Below, piece by piece: positions 63,385 to 64,000 of a stretch of DNA of 64,000 bases. Source of the DNA: Thioclava atlantica (lineage in GTDB: Bacteria; Pseudomonadota; Alphaproteobacteria; Rhodobacterales; Rhodobacteraceae); the NCBI RefSeq assembly GCF_000737065.1, contig NZ_AQRC01000006.1:62001-126000 (forward strand), read 5' to 3'. The number at the start of each line of letters is the position of its first letter. The stretch's first letter is position 1. Made by a program: the position numbers and the translations under genes. The notes beneath the pieces were generated by a model. The model had not been told where the DNA came from. It saw only the letters and a program-made list of their open reading frames with translations, and did not search any database.

Positions 63385-64000
63385 TTACGACGTCATCGTG
63401 ATCGGCGGCGGCCATGCCGGAACCGAAGCAGCGCATGCGGCGGCCCGGATGGGGGCCGAGACCGCATTGGTGACGCTGCGTGCCGATGCGATCGGGGTGA
63501 TGTCGTGCAACCCGGCGATCGGTGGCTTGGGTAAAGGCCATCTGGTGCGCGAAATCGACGCGATGGACGGCGTGATGGGGCAGCTCGCGGATGCGGCGGG
63601 GATCCAGTTTCGCCTTCTGAACCGGCGCAAGGGTCCGGCCGTGCAGGGGCCGCGCGCGCAGGCCGACCGGAAACTCTACCGCGAGGCGGCGCAGCGGGTG
63701 ACTGCGGCGCAACCCAACCTTACCGTGATCGAAGGGGAGGTCACCGATCTGAAGGTGGCGGGCGGACGTGTGAGTGGGGTCGCGCTTGCGGATGGCAGCG
63801 AGATCACTTGCGGCGCGGCGATCCTGACCTCGGGAACCTTCCTAAATGGCGTGATCCATATCGGCGATCAAAAGAGTTCCGGTGGGCGCATCGGCGACAA
63901 GCCCTCGATCGCCCTCGCGGAGCGGCTGAAAGCGCTCGACCTGCCGCTGGGGCGTCTCAAGACCGGGACGCCGCCGCGGCTCGATGGCAAGACGATCGAC
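63377..64000 (+). CDS. mnmG: tRNA uridine-5-carboxymethylaminomethyl modification enzyme MnmG (5' part)
   Basis: The first 208 residues of the FAD-dependent MnmG/GidA, cut by the window end (the family has about 620). It starts at GTG with [18 protein letters not shown] as the FAD motif, then [20 protein letters not shown] near 50-70, a GidA signature. It works with MnmE, encoded directly upstream, on tRNA wobble uridines. TAAGGAG at 63362 is the ribosome binding site, and the start codon overlaps parS. Confidence 0.97.
   Translation, partial: MKHYDVIVIGGGHAGTEAAHAAARMGAETALVTLRADAIGVMSCNPAIGGLGKGHLVREIDAMDGVMGQLADAAGIQFRLLNRRKGPAVQGPRAQADRKLYREAAQRVTAAQPNLTVIEGEVTDLKVAGGRVSGVALADGSEITCGAAILTSGTFLNGVIHIGDQKSSGGRIGDKPSIALAERLKALDLPLGRLKTGTPPRLDGKTID

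Overview
The window is a 64 kb chromosomal segment from a high-GC alphaproteobacterium, most likely a member of the Rhodobacteraceae/Paracoccaceae (order Rhodobacterales). The evidence is the gene content and order: an RpoE-ChrR pair next to a cfa-like/FAD-oxidoreductase operon, Hint_2 and DUF5928 proteins typical of this group, and a maf-aroE-coaE-dnaQ // hemJ-rho-mnmE-mnmG arrangement. GTG and TTG starts and stop-start overlaps (ATGA, GTGA) are common. I see no insertion sequence, prophage, CRISPR array, toxin-antitoxin pair or rRNA, and no obvious pseudogene. Gene density is very high; the only gene-free stretch over 300 bases is 59773-60172.

Layout, left to right. 0.2-4.3 kb: two glycosyltransferases and a sulfotransferase, probably for a cell-surface glycan. 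4.4-9.2 kb (minus): ptsN, hpf, then the LPS export and Kdo module lptB-lptA-lptC-kdsD, and rnd. 9.3-15.1 kb: an OmpR-type two-component system (minus) divergent from a DUF2271 / PepSY-flavodoxin-reductase / ApbE operon, which looks like a flavin-based extracytoplasmic electron-transfer module. 15.2-19.2 kb: a FAD/NAD(P)-binding protein, tRNA-Leu(CAG), an NDUFA9-like protein and uppP. 19.4-26.8 kb: gltD, an unknown exported protein and gltB, then a glycine-zipper membrane protein. 26.9-33.8 kb: a Hint-domain protein, mtgA, and the sigma-E (rpoE-chrR) locus with a divergent FAD-oxidoreductase/DUF1365/cfa/DUF3833 operon. 33.8-38.1 kb (minus): the dTDP-L-rhamnose operon rfbCBDA plus a glycosyltransferase. 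38.2-45.7 kb: tRNA-Pro(CGG), a DMT transporter, leuB, an epimerase-like gene, two membrane proteins, and leuD-leuC with a leader that contains a small ORF. 45.7-53.5 kb (plus): a MscS channel, rsfS-rlmH, a methyltransferase, gpmI-envC-ctpA and rppH. 53.5-59.8 kb (minus): nadA-nadB-nadC, dnaQ, coaE, aroE, maf. 59.8-60.2 kb: a probable replication origin. 60.2-64 kb (plus): hemJ, rho, mnmE and the 5' part of mnmG, whose start codon lies inside a perfect parS palindrome.

Together the right-hand third looks like the oriC/parS domain of the chromosome: DnaA boxes and an AT-rich element lie between maf and hemJ, genes diverge from that point, and a ParB site is 3.2 kb away. The rest is mainly envelope biogenesis (LPS transport, rhamnose, peptidoglycan, undecaprenyl recycling), central nitrogen, leucine and NAD biosynthesis, and a singlet-oxygen-type stress regulon. 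The most notable observations are the parS/start-codon overlap, the origin, a possible flavinylation site in the DUF2271 protein, a response regulator with a shortened phosphorylation loop, paired sigma-E promoters, and small leader ORFs before leuC and rsfS. I found no clear candidate for a wholly new multi-gene system; the flavin module and the sigma-E fatty-acid operon are the nearest.
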